Source: Chara braunii | Taxonomy: Eukaryota > Streptophyta > Charophyceae > Charales > Characeae | DNA: 33,987 nucleotides | Assembly (NCBI GenBank): GCA_003427395.1 | Contig: BFEA01000075.1 | Coordinates: 2,647,464 to 2,681,450 of the forward strand | Direction: 5' to 3' | Shown here: positions 30,499-33,987 of the stretch, piece after piece | How positions within the stretch are numbered: position 1 is the first letter of the stretch | Layout of the letters: each line of letters begins with the position of its first letter | Translations under genes and position numbers: made by a program | The notes under the pieces: generated by a model | What the model saw: the letters and a program-made list of their open reading frames with translations, nothing else | Told to the model about the DNA's origin: nothing | Database searches by the model: none

Positions 30499-30940
30499 GT
30501 AAGTTTCTAGTCCTGTGTTACTTTGTCTGCTGTGCTCTTACGACAACTTCATGTTCCTGCAGTCTATTGCCAAGGACGTGAGATACATTACCGGAATGCG
30601 ACTGGTAGACGATGTTAGTATCTCCGTCCTAGTCCCAAGGGACGCCAGGTTGCATGTGAAGAACGCCATGAGCCTACTGGAGAAATTTCAAGAAGCCTAC
30701 GATCCGAATTTGGCCCTGATATGGACAGATGGAAAAGAGATTTCCTTGGGTCTACAATTTGTATGCAGTACAACCCCCCTGGCTGTTAAATGTTTGCAAC
30801 AACAAAGAACCAGGCGACAATGTGGGAGGAAAGCCCATGAAGATTCCGTCCACGAAGGACTACTGGTCATTTGAGCCGGGCCAGTTTAAAAAGCCTGCTC
30901 TTCCCAGTTATGTTCCCTCCCTGCTCCAACGGGTCTAGAG
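30499..30940 (+). pseudogene. RT-like exon behind a short intron
   Basis: A consensus donor GTAAGT at 30499 and acceptor CTGCAG ending at 30562 enclose a 64-bp candidate intron. The frame from 30563 encodes RYITGMRLVDDVSISVL, about 25 residues, then YDPNLALIW and EISLGLQF. The order xVDD, Y-x-P-x-L, then (F/S)LGL resembles the palm of Penelope-like and related reverse transcriptases. It is then shifted into another frame that runs to a stop at about 30936. No GIY-YIG endonuclease is seen. It could be a decayed element or a captured exon; the family is uncertain. Confidence 0.4.
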
Positions 30941-31440
30941 CCAACTCATGGATGCCGATTTCAGGTTGAAAAGTGAGGGCCTCTCTTCTCTCGCCTAAGA
31001 ACCCGGTCCCGAAAAAATTTATGTTTTGTCCCTCCATACGAAGGGTTCCCTGCTGGCGTGCAAGGATGCCGCACCGCTTCAATGAATGCATTCAGGTTGC
31101 GCTTGACGTAGCGGTAGTACTTCAGGGTGCTGCGCAGTTCTTCCCCTGTTTTCCAGATCCCCGGGGTCTCCGTTCCATACATCCCCTATTCGGATCACGC
31201 CATTCTTCCCCCAGCCTCTCCATGGTGGTGCCGAGCTGCACATCACTCACCTGTGTTTGTTTGACAGCCAGCGGTTGCCAAAGAGGGGCTGCCAAGATAC
31301 TTCCTTCCTCCGTTCTGACTGTTACCTGTCCGGGGGGGGAGTTTCAGCCAGCTCCTCAGGAGTGAGGACCAGAACTGGTCCAAGTGCTTCGCCCATCCTT
31401 CCTTTCCTGTTAGGCGACTTCCGGGCAGTGGACCAATAGC
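30870..31440 (-). pseudogene. LINE ORF2 C-terminal fragment
   Basis: On minus, split over frames: EGWAKHLDQFWSSLLRSWLK, VSWQPLFGNRWLSNKHR, WGKNGVIRIGDVWNG, and GEELRSTLKYYRYVKRNLNA. L1-type LINEs carry after RT a region of the form PLWxN...W...GI..I.DLW...EL, which this follows in order. At least one frameshift joins the pieces. It lies upstream of the RT at 27892-28960 on the same strand, the reverse of the expected order, so it comes from another copy or a rearranged one. Confidence 0.45.
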
Positions 31441-31587
31441 GGTCCTCCTGCCATCAAAGGGTGCACTCCAGGGTGTCCCTGGGGAGCCAGGCGGGCCAAG
31501 TGCTCTAAAGCTACCTAGGGGGTTTCAGGGGCTGTGCAAGGCGAAGCTCAGGTTTTGGGTGCGAGAGAACACATGTTTTCTTTTGGG

Positions 31588-31778
31588 GGGTGAGAAACTA
31601 CGTGGTCGTCACAAAAACAGTTTGAAATTGCACTTCCGGCATTCGGCCTGAAAATGTCGCATGCATGCAAGCGAGCTTTCCGGCAAAGTACAGTCTTTAT
31701 TTTAGGGGGCGTGTTATGTTCAGGGGAAGGCCTGAAGTGCAAATTCAAACTGTTTTTGTGACCGCCTGGTAGTTACCC
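31588..31778. mobile_element. Foldback MITE-like element
   Basis: The arm core 31610-31636 (starting CACAAAAACAGTTTGAA) is the inverse of 31734-31760 with one mismatch in 27. Weaker pairing extends outward to GGGTGAGAAACTAC and GTAGTTACCC. The spacer is about 100 bp, with no coding capacity. Confidence 0.7.
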
Positions 31779-31865
31779 TGTTTTTTTTGGGGTAACCGTT
31801 GCGAAAGGACACAAAGTCCTTATTTTAAGTAAGTAAGTTTGCTATCCAATTCCAGCATCATCGAC

Positions 31866-32262
31866 TTAGGGTTTGATCCCACCACTACACTACCACTGTA
31901 GTCGCAAAAAAGCACTACTAAGATGTCAGCGGCCGTGGCTGGACGAAAAAGAGAAACTGGATCCCACGAGGGCGACTTCTTCGGTGGTTGTCCTGGACCT
32001 GCGGCGGTTATTTGTGGGCTGTTGCAGAGGGCGGACGTTTTCGCCAACCGAAATGCCACGCAACAGTGTGGTCCACGGACATTCCTGATGCTGCAAACGG
32101 ACAAACGAGGAAAAAAAAAAAAAAAAAAATGCTCCCTCTTTTTCGCTGCAGAGATGCCCTCACGGCAAAATATTTCGGCGGCCGCGACGACGTCGGAAAG
32201 TGGTGGGATCAGAAAACTACACTGTAACTGGGCTGTAGTGTAGTGGTGGGATCAGACCCTTA
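31866..32262. mobile_element. 397-bp element with inverted ends
   Basis: 31866-31893 is the inverse of 32235-32262 in 26 of 28 bases (core GATCCCACCACTACACTAC). The interior holds a run of about 20 A near 32110 and overlapping frames without motifs. The ends contain GGTTTGATCCC, close to a pol III B box, so inverted SINE fragments are an alternative to a MITE. Confidence 0.6.
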
Positions 32263-32395
32263 TCTCAGCCTAGTACATGTTTTGAGGGCATACTGACTCA
32301 CAAAAATAACAATTTTCTAAATGTATCCGACCACACTTACGCGCGGATCTGGATGCATCTGACCACTATCACATCCAGAGCTGAATCCAGTGTGC

Positions 32396-32421
<26 letters not shown>
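32396..32421. repeat. Poly(A) tract
   Basis: About 25 A, followed by GAGAAGCC. Possible retroposon tail; the upstream body is not identified. Confidence 0.6.
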
Positions 32422-32426
<5 letters not shown>

Positions 32427-32607
32427 GCCTCCGGGTTAAACTGAAATGGAAGGTCTCACAACCTTTTCCCCAATCCGAATCCATGCAACAGGGAGTGTGT
32501 ATTGGGCTACGGTAGGTAACTGCGCTTTTTTCTTGGGTAAGGGGGGGAAGCGGGGGTGGCTTGGTACCTGTTTTTCGTTTTTCTTTCTTTGGGAAAAAGC
32601 GGTTTTA

Positions 32608-32608
<1 letters not shown>

Positions 32609-32649
<41 letters not shown>
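32609..32649. repeat. Long poly(A) tract
   Basis: About 41 consecutive A after CGGTTTTAC. Frames across it (poly-Lys or poly-Phe) are meaningless. The nature of the preceding 150 bp is unknown. Confidence 0.8.
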
Positions 32650-32651
<2 letters not shown>

Positions 32652-32781
32652 CCAACACACAAAGGTGATACTTGCAAAAGGGGGAAAAAGGTGATACGTT
32701 ACTTCTGCTGCTCTGCCGTTACCATCTGCTTGGCATAAACTGTCTCTGGAGGAAGTCCACACTGAACTGGATTCTTCATTT

Positions 32782-32901
32782 CTGGCTGTAGATTTTTTTA
32801 TAAGAAGACGATGAACAGCCAGAGAAAAAAAAGGTCACCATTCAGTTGCTAAGGACTTCGCCTCATTTCTGGCTGTCGAGTATAACAAGATGAACAGGCA
32901 G
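32782..32901. repeat. Two tandem hairpins sharing one stem
   Basis: CTGGCTGT (32782-32789) pairs with ACAGCCAG (32815-32822). CTGGCTGT (32869-32876) pairs with ACAGGCAG (32894-32901) with one mismatch. Both carry GATGA just before the right stem. Offset is 87 bp, with loops of 25 and 17 nt. Confidence 0.65.
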
Positions 32902-33011
32902 AGACAAAAGCCCCAATTGAGTAGACTTGAACTTCATCACTGAAGAGAGGAGAGGAAAGGCCACAGCCCCGGGAACAGGTGGAAGGAAAATGATACTGTA
33001 ATGTGGTATTT

Positions 33012-33190
33012 AAGGGATGCCGGACCCAGTTTCCAGCAGCAGGTGTCGCTCCCCACCAATAGATGCAGCAGCCTCACAGCCAAGCCCTCAATTCCGGCGG
33101 TTCAATCCCCACCGCTGGGATAGTGGGCTTGCATTAAGGCTTTTCTCAAACAGAAAAAGTGCGAATTAAAAAAAAAAAAAAAAAAAAAGG
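33012..33190 (+). mobile_element. tRNA-related SINE with poly(A) tail
   Basis: The 5' part aligns with 30370-30430. A B-box-like GGTTCAATCCC is at about 33099-33109, and the element ends in about 20 A (33168-33188) after GTGCGAATT. No convincing A box is seen, so the tRNA relation rests on the B box and overall form. Confidence 0.55.
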
Positions 33191-33426
33191 GGGATAGACT
33201 CCGATAGAGAGATCTGGTGGTTGGTTGAGGACACTTTTGAAAAAAAGAAAAAGAAAAAAAAAACACGAGGACACACGTGCAGTGAGCCTCCTGTACATGC
33301 AAAAGTGAATGCCCACGTAGGCTGCAGAGTCTGTGTGCACGAAGCGAGGAAAAGAACAAGAGGCAAACTTCCTCTCTCATAGGGGCTCACCGCACTGCTC
33401 ATGAAATGCACAAAAAACAAAAAGTA
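33191..33426. other. A-rich DNA, no gene
   Basis: Contains A-rich runs at 33240-33262. Poly-Phe minus frames here come from these runs. Nothing else is recognised. Confidence 0.5.
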
Positions 33427-33485
33427 TGCCTGTGTATCTCTCCATGTTCTTGCGGAAGATCCATTCTCATTTTGCATATTTGGTG
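33427..33485 (-). repeat. Exon-like module, minus-strand copy
   Basis: On minus it encodes CKMRMDLPQEHGEIH, matching the modules at 22089-23116, and shares upstream TCACCAAA(T/C)ATGCA with the 22078-22093 copy. The donor position reads AGGCATAC rather than AGGTAAGT. Confidence 0.5.
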
Positions 33486-33604
33486 ACTTGTGCGGCGAGG
33501 CACATAGTATTTGCTGTGATGATAGTTTGGTCGCTTGCTGGCGCTGTGTCGTTGTCCTCGCAACACTTCATTATCGATCTATATCCTGCTCAGTTTCACA
33601 ACAC

Positions 33605-33754
33605 TATGGCCCTCGCTCCACTATACAACACTCTACATCCATCTGGACCCTATCTGCGACAGTGCATTGGGACGAGTCCAAAACTTCGAATGCATGCTGT
33701 CTAGAAGGCGTCTAAAATGCATGTAGAGTGTTGTGGAGTGGAGCGAGGCCCTAT
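33605..33754. mobile_element. 150-bp MITE-like element
   Basis: The ends 33605-33638 and 33721-33754 are inverted copies in about 28 of 34 bases (shared CTCGCTCCACT and ACAACACTCTACAT). There is an inner ATGCAT pair. No coding capacity. Confidence 0.6.
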
Positions 33755-33891
33755 GGATCTATCATATACATTGCCACAAAGCACATTTACCACACAAAAA
33801 ACCATAATAGACAACAAGGCCCATTGTCTATGCTTTGTCTGGTGCTCTCTACAACGATACCATAATCACGTCCCCAGTGTTACCGACGGCG

Positions 33892-33987
33892 GCAACGCCA
33901 ACAAACACGACTACAGCAACAACAACAACAACGATGACAACAACAACAACAACGCCAACAAACATGACTACAGCAACAACAACAACA
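33892..33987. repeat. CAA-rich minisatellite at window end
   Basis: CAACAACAAC runs with ACGCCAACAAACA(C/T)GACTAC at 33895 and again at 33952, giving a period of 57. It is cut by the end of the window. Confidence 0.8.

Noticed and set aside
32436-32762. Frames with long Lys or Phe runs here and near 33102-33477
   Set aside because: They are translations of poly(A) tracts.

Overview
The window looks like nuclear DNA of a repeat-rich streptophyte, possibly a charophyte alga. The evidence is a Ty3/gypsy element with plant-type reverse transcriptase (RT) motifs, an L1-type LINE, tRNA-related SINE pieces, a plant-type initiator-tRNA-Met primer binding site, and a U6 snRNA copy. The species is inferred, not shown. 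There is a 128-base N gap at 22530-22657 and four single Ns. I see no intact host protein gene. Almost everything is transposon or repeat.

Layout. 1-4267: decayed, G/T-rich repeat DNA with one possible integrase scrap. 4268-11998 and 16010-25165: the two arms of a very large, diverged inverted repeat, whose matching blocks run in mirrored order outward from the centre. 11990-15242 (minus): a broken Ty3/gypsy gag-protease-RT that ends at the RT catalytic box, exactly where the left arm begins. 25166-26777: a short LTR with a primer site, plus low-complexity DNA. 26778-27848: a nest of MITE-like palindromes on (TA)n. 27892-28960 (minus): LINE RT. 29756-30240: a 164-bp tandem repeat. 30499-31440: an RT-like exon on plus and a LINE C-terminal fragment on minus. 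31588 to the end: small foldback elements, poly(A) tracts, SINE copies and CAA-rich repeats.

The most interesting signal is in the arms. Each carries a cluster of short hairpins at matching places (8547-9390 and 19122-20334). Within an arm the loop is nearly constant, often exactly 19 nt, while the stems differ from copy to copy and still pair, including by G.T wobble. Loop sequence differs between arms, as if homogenised separately. The arms also share a tRNA-like cloverleaf, other conserved hairpins and a GGCAGCGCTTCCC subrepeat of the kind I recall from plant Ty3 LTRs, so the arms may be exceptionally long LTRs or related non-autonomous elements. A second unusual repeat is a short exon-like module (peptide close to MRMNLPLEHGKIH, often ending at a consensus splice donor), found at 22089-23116 and again at 33427-33485.
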